The notes under the pieces: model-generated
Seen by the model: the letters and a program-made list of their open reading frames with translations, nothing else
Databases searched by the model: none
Told to the model about the DNA's origin: nothing
Shown here: positions 21,347-27,753 of the stretch, in pieces
Layout: each line of letters begins with the position of its first letter
Position numbering within the stretch: position 1 is the first letter of the stretch
Assembly (NCBI GenBank): GCA_002371705.1
Contig: DFGI01000028.1
Coordinates: 101,756-142,554 of the forward strand
Origin: Bacteroidales bacterium UBA3754
GTDB taxonomy: Bacteria > Bacteroidota > Bacteroidia > Bacteroidales > UBA1715
Length of the DNA stretch: 40,799 nt
Direction of reading: 5' to 3'
Translations under genes and position numbers: made by a program

Positions 21347-21409
21347 GCGAAATTCGTTTGTAAAAATAGGACGCACCGCTGAGGTGAACCCCATTTCTTA
21401 GAAAGATTT

Positions 21410-21437
21410 CTGGTGCTTCGCCGTTTACAAGGACTTG
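21410..21437 (-). pseudogene. Fragment of a BspA-type gene tail (LVNGEAP segment)
   Basis: 28 bp matching positions 22890-22917 of the BspA-like gene at 27 of 28 bases. In the intact gene this encodes the QILVNGEAPA part of the C-terminal tail. Here it sits without the rest of the gene, on the same strand, next to dispersed palindromes. Confidence 0.6.
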
Positions 21438-21504
21438 CTATTATTTTGCAAACAAAAAATAAGATTCTATTGTATATCAAAGAAAAGATTGTTGCACTAC
21501 GAGA

Positions 21505-21550
21505 ACCCGCCAAGCCTCTTAATAATGCTTAAATCGGCGGGTCGTTTTTT
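21505..21550 (+). terminator. Intrinsic terminator with no obvious upstream gene
   Basis: Arms ACCCGCC (21505-21511) and GGCGGGT (21536-21542) are extended by an inner AAGC/GCTT pairing, with a T-run at 21545-21550 on the plus strand. No plus-strand gene precedes it. A short RNA starting near 21450 after a -7-like TTATTTTG (about 21440-21448) could end here. Confidence 0.55.
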
Positions 21551-21559
21551 AATTATGAA

Positions 21560-21676
21560 TTATGCCGCATTATACAAAAACATACGCATCACCGTCTCAA
21601 GAAGACCTATGGTCACATACACAATCTCAATGAAGAAAATCTCGAACAGAAATCTATTAATTGTATATTGAGGCAT
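21560..21676 (-). CDS. 38-residue hydrophobic peptide, possible small membrane protein
   Basis: An ATG at 21676 opens a 38-residue frame: MPQYTINRFLFEIFFIEIVY followed by VTIGLLETVMRMFLYNAA, ending at a TAA at 21560. A single hydrophobic segment (about residues 9-27) with charged ends resembles a small membrane protein. It is downstream of RhuM on the same strand but separated from it by a terminator. It could equally be a remnant of a larger gene or chance; the balanced amphipathic composition is the only support. Confidence 0.35.
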   Translation of the reverse strand: MPQYTINRFLFEIFFIEIVYVTIGLLETVMRMFLYNAA

Positions 21677-21713
21677 CTCACCATTGTGAATTATGCATTA
21701 TGAATTGTGCATT

Positions 21714-21740
21714 AAAAAAGGCCGCCTTACGACGACCTTT
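21714..21740 (-). terminator. Intrinsic terminator of the RhuM gene
   Basis: On the minus strand, AAAGGTCGT pairs with GCGGCCTTT (nine pairs with two G-U) around a short loop, followed by a T-run ending at 21714. The same element, altered, follows the BspA-like gene at 22716-22742. Confidence 0.75.
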
Positions 21741-21751
21741 CATCTACAGAA

Positions 21752-21775
21752 TTACCGTACCGAAATGCCTACGGT
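21752..21775 (-). pseudogene. Remnant of a BspA-type gene 3' end (TVGISVR-stop)
   Basis: 24 bp match the last codons of the BspA-like gene (22783-22806) with two differences. In the corresponding frame they read TVGISVR followed by TAA, against TVGVSVR-stop in the intact gene. The RhuM coding sequence runs into this remnant in another frame and stops at 21769. Confidence 0.65.
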
Positions 21776-22644
21776 TTCTTAAATTTATCTTTCACAGCCA
21801 AAAGAATCAGATTCTTATCCAATCCCATTTTGTTGAATGCAAACAGGCGATTGCCCAAATCTTTGAAACTTGCTCCGAAATGATAGACCACGTCGTCAAT
21901 TATGAGAAAACGGTCGTGGAAATTTTCTGCGTATTTTTCTAATCGGATTATTTTGTCGGGATATTGCGAATCGTGCAATTCCTTGACTCTCAATAAAGAC
22001 TCACCAATCCGTTCCGTGTAAATCGTTGCCGAAACGCCTTTCTGCCGGACGTCAAGAATTTCAAATGTTGCGGCGTCAACGTAGCCGTCAATCATAATAA
22101 CTTCTCGCTTTGCCTGTTTTATAAGATTCTCCACACAGACACGGGCATCGAAAATCTGTCCTTCGTGCATCAGTCCTTCAACTGGTGGCAAAGAAGTACG
22201 GACGAAGAAATCAATTTTGTTTTCTGTTTGGGTTACACGTTGTTCCAATCGTTCAAAACGTTGGTTTATCGAATATCCGCGCAATAGGTAGTCTTTTAGA
22301 ACCTTATTTGCCCATTGGCGGAACAATGTGGCGTTTCGGGAATTGACACGATAGCCGACAGATAATATTGCGTCAAGATTATAAAAATGAGTCTTGTATT
22401 TCTTTCCATCTTTTGCAGTATATTCCAAAATGGAATAAACTGATTTTTCTTGTAATTCACCTTCGTTGAATATATTACGTAAATGTTTGGATATTGCAGG
22501 TTGGTTCACACCAAACAATTCCGCAATCTGTTGTTGCGTCAGCCACACCGTTTCCTCGTCTAACCGCACTTCCAACGACACCGTTTCGTTGGGTTGATAC
22601 AAGATTATTTCGCTTTTTGGGCTTGAATCCATTTCATTTTTCAT
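21769..22644 (-). CDS. RhuM-family protein with C-terminal phospholipase-D-like domain
   Basis: 291 residues, cytosolic. The N-terminal ~150 residues are RhuM-like: ETVWLTQQQIAELFGVNQPA with a helix-turn-helix, SKHLRNIFNEGELQ, then YYTH-type segment KTHFYNLDAILSVGYRVNS and ATLFRQWANKVLKDYLLRGY. A coiled-coil linker (150-170) leads to a region (about 185-291) resembling a PLD-like fold: EVIMIDGYVD, then FHDRFLIIDDVVYHFGASFKD, which has an HxR rather than the HxK of active PLD enzymes. RhuM was named from a pathogenicity island; its role is unclear. A perfect -7 element precedes the gene. Its last residues run into the remnant of a BspA-type gene. Likely acquired by horizontal transfer. Confidence 0.85.
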   Translation of the reverse strand: MKNEMDSSPKSEIILYQPNETVSLEVRLDEETVWLTQQQIAELFGVNQPAISKHLRNIFNEGELQEKSVYSILEYTAKDGKKYKTHFYNLDAILSVGYRVNSRNATLFRQWANKVLKDYLLRGYSINQRFERLEQRVTQTENKIDFFVRTSLPPVEGLMHEGQIFDARVCVENLIKQAKREVIMIDGYVDAATFEILDVRQKGVSATIYTERIGESLLRVKELHDSQYPDKIIRLEKYAENFHDRFLIIDDVVYHFGASFKDLGNRLFAFNKMGLDKNLILLAVKDKFKKP

Positions 22645-22673
22645 AGATTACTACTCTTTATAAATTGGTTGCC

Positions 22674-22704
22674 CAAAAGTAGCGATTCTTTTTTGACTAT
22701 GCAA
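22674..22704 (-). promoter_or_regulatory. Bacteroidetes-type promoter of the RhuM gene
   Basis: Minus strand: perfect -7 element TACTTTTG (plus 22674-22681), 19 bp spacer, and TTGC (22701-22704) as a partial -33 element. The gene starts at 22644, about 30 bp downstream. Confidence 0.65.
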
Positions 22705-22715
22705 TCATTCCTTAC

Positions 22716-22742
22716 AAAAAAGGCCGCCTTGCGGCAGCCTTT
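22716..22742 (-). terminator. Intrinsic terminator of the BspA-like gene
   Basis: Minus strand: AAAGG, bulge, CCGC pairs with GCGG CCTTT and is followed by a T-run at 22716-22721. Located about 40 bp after the BspA stop. Confidence 0.75.
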
Positions 22743-22755
22743 GATTTGCAAAACA

Positions 22756-22774
22756 GGACGCACGCAGTGCGTCC
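22756..22774. repeat. Dispersed palindrome GGACGCAC / GTGCGTCC
   Basis: 8-bp perfect arms (22756-22763 and 22767-22774) around a GCA loop, between the BspA stop and its terminator. The equivalent position after RhuM lacks it, so it has inserted into, or been lost from, one of two related tails. Confidence 0.7.
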
Positions 22775-22782
22775 CTACAGAA

Positions 22783-24495
22783 TTACCGCACCGAAACGCC
22801 TACGGTATTTCCATCTACCACCACAAAATACACCCCTGCCTTAAGGTTTGCATTTGCGGTTTTCTTACCCGAAACGGTTACCACGAATGCTGGTGCTTCG
22901 CCGTTTACAAGGATTTGACCGTTTACGATTGTAACTGCCGTGGCGTTGGAAACTGCATCCACAGCCAATGTGCCTTCGCCACCGCCTGAAGTGCTGCCGC
23001 CCGTGCCGTCTGCATTTTTGGTTGTGAACGAGCCGACGTACTCTTTAAGCACCGCCTTGCTTGCATTAAGCACTTTGAACGAATAGCCGTAATCTGTTGC
23101 TTCCGAAAGGCCTGTAACCGTAAATTGGTATGCCGAAACGCTTGCCTTTAGTTCGTAACTCTTTGTAGTAGAGAAATCTATGTTGCTCAACTGACCTTGT
23201 GCGTTGAACGTGAGCGTGCAGAATGTTACGCCGTTGTTTTGGATTGTGAGCGTATAGGAATTAGCCGACTCGTTTTGTGGCATTGTGAATACCGCCTCCG
23301 AACGCTCTGGCTCTACTTTTACCTCGTCTTTGGTTAATTCCACCGTTTCGGATTCAAGACATTCTATGCTGTTGAAGCGGTCCCAATCATATGCTTTTTT
23401 ATAATCCTCCACACTTTCACATGGGACCAATAGTGTGCATGGTTCATAATCTATTTGTTCATAAAAACCCAAAGTGAAGAATGCTCTGTCATATATCTTA
23501 GGAGGAATAGTTGCCAAACACGTAACTTGCCTAATATTTGTGCACCTCATAAAAGCATTTCCACCAATAGAAGTCACACTACTTGGAATCGTAATAGAGG
23601 TAAGACCTGTACAGCCATTAAAAGCACTCTCTCCAATAGAAGTTACACTGTTTGGAATCGTAATAGAGGTAAGACTAGGACAGTCATGAAAAACTCCTTT
23701 TTTAATTTCTGTCACGCTATTGGAAATTGTGATTGAAGTAAGACCAGATTTCTGAAAAGCATACTCCTCAATAGAAGTTACACTATTTGGGATTGTAAAG
23801 GAATACAGACCAGATTCTCGAAAAGCATACTCCCCAATAGAAGTTACACTATTCGGAATTTCTGTGTTTTTACAGCCTCTTATTATCGTGTTCGTTGCCG
23901 TTTCTATTATTGCATTGCAGTTATCCCTACTATCATATTTCGTATTTCCCGAACCTACTTTTATAGAGGTAAGATTTGTACATCCATAAAAAACACTAGC
24001 ATCAATAGAAGTCACATTGTTTGGAATCGTAATAGAGGTAAGACCTGTACAGCCCTCAAAAGCTCTTTCTCCAATAGAAGTTACGCTGTTCGGAATTGTG
24101 ATTGACGGAAGATTTTTACAATCCTCAAAAGCACTTGATCCAATAGAAGTCACGCTGTTTGGGATTGTAATAGAGATAAGTCTTGTACATCCTTCAAAAG
24201 TGGCATTCTCAATAGAAGTCACGCTGTTCGGTATTGTAACTGAGGAGATATTTGTACATTCCATAAACGCCCCAGCACCTATGCTTGCTACTTTATACGT
24301 TTGACCATCATACCTTATTGTTGCTGGAACGACTACGTCACCTTGTAGGTCTTGGTTTCCACTTCCAACATTTACTGTATTGTTGCCAGTATTTACGTAA
24401 TAAAGAATACCGTCAACTCGAATTGAGGGGTGTTCGTCTGCCCACACACTACTTGCTACAAACAGAGTGAGGAAAAATAAAATTACTTTTTTCAT
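22783..24495 (-). CDS. BspA-type leucine-rich-repeat surface protein with T9SS-like tail
   Basis: 570 residues. Signal peptide 1-19 (MKKVILFFLTLFVASSVWA). Residues ~75-345 hold about ten LRR_5/BspA repeats of ~23 residues, each of the form SITIPNSVTSIGE.AF.GCT; two degenerate units (around 190-235) carry extra sequence. A beta-rich, FN3-like segment follows (about 400-495, KSYELKASVSAYQFTVTGLS). The last ~45 residues (LVNGEAPAFVVTVSGKK, then LKAGVYFVVVDGNTVGVSVR) resemble a T9SS sorting domain. Probably surface-exposed and involved in adhesion; BspA-like proteins bind host or matrix proteins in other Bacteroidetes, but the ligand here is unknown. The gene lies 28 bp after the P-loop gene, so they may share a transcript. 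The near-identical ~69-bp units invite recombination. Confidence 0.9.
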   Translation of the reverse strand: MKKVILFFLTLFVASSVWADEHPSIRVDGILYYVNTGNNTVNVGSGNQDLQGDVVVPATIRYDGQTYKVASIGAGAFMECTNISSVTIPNSVTSIENATFEGCTRLISITIPNSVTSIGSSAFEDCKNLPSITIPNSVTSIGERAFEGCTGLTSITIPNNVTSIDASVFYGCTNLTSIKVGSGNTKYDSRDNCNAIIETATNTIIRGCKNTEIPNSVTSIGEYAFRESGLYSFTIPNSVTSIEEYAFQKSGLTSITISNSVTEIKKGVFHDCPSLTSITIPNSVTSIGESAFNGCTGLTSITIPSSVTSIGGNAFMRCTNIRQVTCLATIPPKIYDRAFFTLGFYEQIDYEPCTLLVPCESVEDYKKAYDWDRFNSIECLESETVELTKDEVKVEPERSEAVFTMPQNESANSYTLTIQNNGVTFCTLTFNAQGQLSNIDFSTTKSYELKASVSAYQFTVTGLSEATDYGYSFKVLNASKAVLKEYVGSFTTKNADGTGGSTSGGGEGTLAVDAVSNATAVTIVNGQILVNGEAPAFVVTVSGKKTANANLKAGVYFVVVDGNTVGVSVR

Positions 24496-24523
24496 AATAC
24501 ATAAAAATTTAAAAAGTTACTAA

Positions 24524-25030
24524 TTAAAGCATTGGAATAAAGTTGTCAATAATATCCTGCAAGCGTTTAGCATCGTCAATTGATGTTTTTTGCATAGCAG
24601 GGTCTTTTTCATCCTTGTAATTTGGTTCTACAACTTTTGGATTTAACTTCCTAACCCACAAAGCATATTTTGCACAACGTGTAATTTCTGAATACAATTC
24701 TGTGCAAAAGTCTTGAGCAACAGATAAAGGATTTGTTTTACCTGTGTTATTGACAGCTGTAATAAAAACATCAATTTTTTGTGCACTTTGGCAATTATAT
24801 AGCTTTTCAATGTTTAGTTGGATGTTTTTTGCTGTATCTCCGCAAGTACAAATGAGAATAGTCTTTCCTTTATAAACAAAAGGAGGAAATACCGCATTTC
24901 GTTTGGTAAACTTAGTATTTGTTAAATTTTCATACAATTTGACTAAGGTTTTTGTCTTACCTTCGCCACTACCTCCGTACAAAAAAATGCTCAACGGTAG
25001 CGGAGGATTTTTTACAATTTTTTTTGCCAT
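24524..25030 (-). CDS. P-loop NTPase-like protein of unknown function
   Basis: 168 residues, no signal peptide. Walker A motif GGSGEGKT at residues 19-26 (Lys25, Thr26), preceded by LSIFLY as a typical first strand. A hydrophobic strand KTILICTCGD near 55-64 and KIDVFITAVNN near 85-95 could carry the Walker B function, although no clear D-[DE] pair is seen. The C-terminal half is Lys/Asp-rich with a short helix near the end. Possibly a small ATPase or nucleotide kinase-like protein. It starts about 165 bp downstream of the end of the structured RNA candidate on the same strand, and precedes the BspA-like gene by 28 bp. Confidence 0.78.
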   Translation of the reverse strand: MAKKIVKNPPLPLSIFLYGGSGEGKTKTLVKLYENLTNTKFTKRNAVFPPFVYKGKTILICTCGDTAKNIQLNIEKLYNCQSAQKIDVFITAVNNTGKTNPLSVAQDFCTELYSEITRCAKYALWVRKLNPKVVEPNYKDEKDPAMQKTSIDDAKRLQDIIDNFIPML

Positions 25031-25192
25031 AATTTATTGAATTTAAGTTTAACATTCAAAACCAAACAACCGCCTTGTAGTATTCGCTCCACCGCAAATA
25101 CCACATTCTTGCACGCAAAACAAAAATTTCCTTTGCATAGAAATTTGTTTTTTCCTTGCCGACTCCCAAGCAAAATGATTACTGCTAAAAAT

Positions 25193-25228
25193 AAAAAAGC
25201 GTGGAATCGTATCTGTTACCCGTTCCAC
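25193..25228 (-). terminator. Intrinsic terminator of the structured RNA
   Basis: Minus strand: GTGGAA (plus 25223-25228) pairs with TTCCAC (plus 25201-25206), with inner GTA/TAC pairing, then GC and six T's (plus 25193-25198). The stem overlaps the outer closing stem of the RNA by 2 bp, so the two could compete. Confidence 0.8.
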
Positions 25229-25497
25229 AAGTGAGGCTCTCGCATTGCCCATCTAATCAGAACGAGCAACGCAGAACCCACGCCGATATGCAAATGGTAC
25301 TGGCGTACCATATACTACATACCCTATGGGCATCCACCGTTGCTTTGATCTTGATTAGATTGGCAGAAATTCTTACGAATTTCGCAATCCAGAATTTGCG
25401 AGATTCCACTTGTCAGAATCAAAGCGTCAGATAAACGCCTTCTTATATGTCCAAGCCCACCCAACCGCATTTAGAAAAATGCTTCGGCGGGAACTTT
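25193..25497 (-). ncRNA. Candidate structured non-coding RNA, about 305 nt, family not recognised
   Basis: Minus-strand transcript with its own promoter and terminator. Nested pairings (plus coordinates): ACAAGTG 25227-25233 with CACTTGT 25407-25413; TCTCGCA 25238-25244 with TGCGAGA 25397-25403; GCCCATCTAATCA 25247-25259 with TGATTAGATTGGC 25352-25364 (12 of 13 pairs); AGCAACG 25265-25271 with CGTTGCT 25338-25344. Local hairpins: ATGGTAC/GTACCAT 25294-25311; GAAATTC/GAATTTC 25366-25383; GCATTT/AAATGC 25467-25482. No long reading frame with coding character is present. It does not contain the landmark sequences of RNase P, tmRNA, SRP or 6S RNA that I looked for. Retron, riboswitch or regulatory-RNA roles are all open. 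The tight nesting makes chance unlikely, but no covariation evidence is available here. Confidence 0.65.
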
Positions 25498-25501
25498 GGG
25501 G

Positions 25502-25534
25502 TAAAAATAGGAAAAATTTCAATTGAAAAACAAA
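25502..25534 (-). promoter_or_regulatory. Promoter of the structured RNA
   Basis: Minus strand: TTTG (plus 25531-25534), 21-bp spacer, then TATTTTTA (plus 25502-25509), one mismatch from TAnnTTTG. Predicted start near 25497. Confidence 0.55.
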
Positions 25535-25588
25535 GGAATTGTTTTTTTCCAAAAATCTTATCATAATTTTGGATTTTTTCAGAATTCG

Positions 25589-25618
25589 TTTGTATGTCTC
25601 CCTAAAAAACTACATTTG
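25589..25618 (+). promoter_or_regulatory. Promoter of the CDF transporter gene
   Basis: TTTG (25589-25592), 18-bp spacer and a perfect -7 element TACATTTG (25611-25618). The start codon is at 25633, so the leader is only about 10 nt. Confidence 0.7.
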
Positions 25619-25632
25619 CAAAAAAAATTGCA

Positions 25633-26748
25633 ATGGGAAAAATCACTTCACGAGAGAAACAAATCACGCAGACAAGCGTGATAGGCATAGTGGCAAACAT
25701 TTTCTTGGCTTCGTTCAAGGCATTTGTCGGTTTAATGGCGAACTCCATCGCCATTCTTCTTGATGCCGTAAATAATTTAAGCGATGCTTTGTCGTCGGTG
25801 ATAACGATTATTGGCATTCGGTTGGCGCACCGCAAACCCGACAAGAATCACCCGTTCGGGTATGGTCGAATAGAGTATTTCAGTGCCATTCTGATTGCCG
25901 GGCTGGTGTTTGCCGCAGGTGCCACGTCGCTGATTGAGTCGGTCAAGAAGATAATCAATCCTGTGGAACCCGACTATTCGTTTGTGGCTGTGGTGATTAT
26001 TTCCGTCGCCATTGTCACGAAGATTGTGCTGGGACGGTATGTAAAGCGGAAAGGCGAGCAACTCAGCTCCGACGCTCTTGTGGCTTCGGGTGCCGATGCA
26101 ATATTCGATGCCGCCATCTCCGCATCGACACTTGTCGGTATTGCTGTTACGATGTTGTTCGGCATTGTGGTTGACGGGTATATTGGTGCGATTATTTCAA
26201 TTTTCATCCTCAAGTCGGGAATAGAATTGTTTATGCAGCCGATGAGCCAAATTTTGGGCGTTCGCTCCGACAGCGAAACCACGCAAAACATCAAGGCCGA
26301 CATTCGTGGCACCGAAGGCGTGATTGGTGCGTATGACTTGGTGCTGCATAATTATGGGCCAAATAGTGCCATCGGCTCGGTGCATATTGAAGTCGATGCC
26401 AATTTAACCGCACACGACATTCACGTGCTGTCGAAACAAATTCAACGGACTATTGTGATGAAATACGGCGTGTTCCTGACCATTGGCGTGTATGCCGTTG
26501 ATTGTCACGACGATACATACGGGAAAGTGCAGAACGACATCCGCAGTATTGTAATGCAGTTCGATGGAATCTTGCAGGTGCATGGCATATTGGTAGAAAC
26601 AGAGGCAAGACTCATCTCGTTCGATGCCGTTGTTGATTTCAAAATTGCCGACAAGGCAGCTCTGCGTCAGCAAATAATTGATGCGGTGACGACACAGTAC
26701 AATGGCTATACGGTGGAGATAAACTTCGACATTGATTATAGCGATTGA
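25633..26748 (+). CDS. Cation diffusion facilitator (CDF) family metal exporter
   Basis: 371 residues. Inner-membrane divalent metal/proton antiporter. Six predicted membrane segments in the first ~205 residues; metal-site residues in DAVNNLSDAL (44-53; Asp44, Asn48, Asp51) and in SSDALVASGADAIFDAAIS (TM5). The loop HPFGYGRIEYFSAI is the CDF signature. The C-terminal cytoplasmic domain (about 210-371) is longer than the usual ~90 residues and contains GSVHIEVDANLTAHDIHVLS plus a further ~90 residues, possibly a second metal-binding fold. Whether zinc, iron or manganese is transported cannot be decided. It has its own consensus promoter, and gtrA-like and yqaA-like genes follow closely. Confidence 0.92.
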   Translation: MGKITSREKQITQTSVIGIVANIFLASFKAFVGLMANSIAILLDAVNNLSDALSSVITIIGIRLAHRKPDKNHPFGYGRIEYFSAILIAGLVFAAGATSLIESVKKIINPVEPDYSFVAVVIISVAIVTKIVLGRYVKRKGEQLSSDALVASGADAIFDAAISASTLVGIAVTMLFGIVVDGYIGAIISIFILKSGIELFMQPMSQILGVRSDSETTQNIKADIRGTEGVIGAYDLVLHNYGPNSAIGSVHIEVDANLTAHDIHVLSKQIQRTIVMKYGVFLTIGVYAVDCHDDTYGKVQNDIRSIVMQFDGILQVHGILVETEARLISFDAVVDFKIADKAALRQQIIDAVTTQYNGYTVEINFDIDYSD

Positions 26749-26768
26749 GGTAGAAAATTAAGACTTAA

Positions 26769-27263
26769 ATGTTGGCGGCTGGGCTTGCCGAAGCCGCAAA
26801 GAAAGCGATGGAATCAATACAAACAATACTTTTCGGAAAAACAGACGACACGAAAGTGCAGATTGCTCGTAACGCCGTGGTGGAAGGCGTGCGGTACGCT
26901 ACCAATATGCTCATTCTCTGGACGTTGACCGAATTTGTGTTGGGAAAGGAATATTTGGGTGTTTCCACCGCCATCGCATCGTTGCTCGCAGGTTTGGTGA
27001 ACTATGCGCTGTGTTCATTGTGGGTATTCCACAAGGTGGAGAAAAAAGCCGAAAAGAATCTTCTGCAATTCGCATTGTTCACGGCAATTGGAGCCGTAGG
27101 CTTGGGAATCAATGTGGGAATAACCACATTCCTCACAAGACACGTTGGTATTAATTATTTGATTAGCAACACAATAGCCCAAATTATCGTGTTTTTCTTC
27201 AATTTCTTTATGCGGAAACATTTGGTGTTTGAAAGAAAAAAATTTTCATGCTCGAAAACTTAG
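26769..27263 (+). CDS. GtrA-like membrane protein
   Basis: 164 residues with four predicted membrane helices from ~45 (MLILWTLTEFVLG, STAIASLLAGLVNYALCSLWVF, LFTAIGAVGLGINVGITTF, LISNTIAQIIVFFFNFFMRK). The pattern GLVNYALCSLWVF and FFFNFFMRKHLVF is characteristic of GtrA/flippase-type proteins, which help move lipid-linked sugars or anchor glycan synthesis. The first ~15 residues look unlike the family, so an internal ATG at 26808 may be the real start. 20 bp after the CDF gene and overlapping the next gene by 16 bp, so part of one operon. Confidence 0.8.
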   Translation: MLAAGLAEAAKKAMESIQTILFGKTDDTKVQIARNAVVEGVRYATNMLILWTLTEFVLGKEYLGVSTAIASLLAGLVNYALCSLWVFHKVEKKAEKNLLQFALFTAIGAVGLGINVGITTFLTRHVGINYLISNTIAQIIVFFFNFFMRKHLVFERKKFSCSKT

Positions 27264-27676
27264 GTTATTTCGGTTTGTTTGTCGGTTCGTTTTTGGCTTC
27301 GACCGTTGTGCCGTTTAGTGCCGATGCGTTGTTGGTCGGGTGTCTTGCCGTAGGCTTGAATGTGATTGTATGTTTTGCATTGGCGACGGCGGGAAATTGG
27401 CTCGGTGGACTTACGTCATACGGAATTGGCAGAATCGGTAATATGGAACGCATAGAAAAATGGTTCAAAGTCAGTCCCGAGAAGTTGGAAAGCCAGCGGG
27501 ACAAAGTTGCGCGATGGGGCAGTCTGTTGGCGTTCGTCGCGTGGCTGCCGATTGTGGGCGACGTGTTTGCCATCGCTCTCGGATTTTATAAAATTGACTG
27601 GCGCCTTTGTGCGTTTTGGATGCTTATTGGACGGGCGCTGCGGTTCGCTCTTTGGATTTTTGTGTTCGCTTCGTGA
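27248..27676 (+). CDS. YqaA/DedA-like (VTT domain) membrane protein
   Basis: 142 residues with about four membrane segments. The motif GSFLASTVVPFSADALLVGCLA (residues 13-34) followed by TAGNWLGGLTSYGIGRIG and LLAFVAWLPIVGDVFAIALG matches the YqaA branch of the DedA/VTT superfamily, linked to lipid scrambling or transport. It begins inside the end of the GtrA-like gene (27248-27263), so they are translationally coupled. Its promoter is that of the CDF gene; after it there is a 77-bp gap and then metH. Confidence 0.82.
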   Translation: MLENLGYFGLFVGSFLASTVVPFSADALLVGCLAVGLNVIVCFALATAGNWLGGLTSYGIGRIGNMERIEKWFKVSPEKLESQRDKVARWGSLLAFVAWLPIVGDVFAIALGFYKIDWRLCAFWMLIGRALRFALWIFVFAS

Positions 27677-27702
27677 ATGTTGTTGCGCAACTTGTATATA
27701 AC

Positions 27703-27736
27703 TTTTCGTAATTAAAAACGAAAATCATTATTTTTG
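27703..27736 (+). promoter_or_regulatory. Candidate promoter of metH
   Basis: A perfect -7 element TATTTTTG (27729-27736) preceded at 21 bp by TTTC (27704-27707), one mismatch from TTTG. The ATG is at 27754. No cobalamin riboswitch fits in this short 77-bp gap. Confidence 0.6.
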
Positions 27737-27753
27737 CCGCAAACGAATTTGTA

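Noticed and set aside
21287..21394. 36-residue N-terminal extension of KdsA
   Set aside because: It is the translation of a dispersed palindrome and is unlike KdsA; the ATG at 21286 gives the normal family start.
25193..25497. Retron, RNase P RNA or tmRNA as the identity of the structured RNA
   Set aside because: No reverse transcriptase nearby, no GAGGAAAGUCC-type RNase P core, and no tRNA-like CCA end; the family stays open.
27677..27753. Cobalamin riboswitch before metH
   Set aside because: The gap is only 77 bp and holds a promoter; too short for the aptamer.
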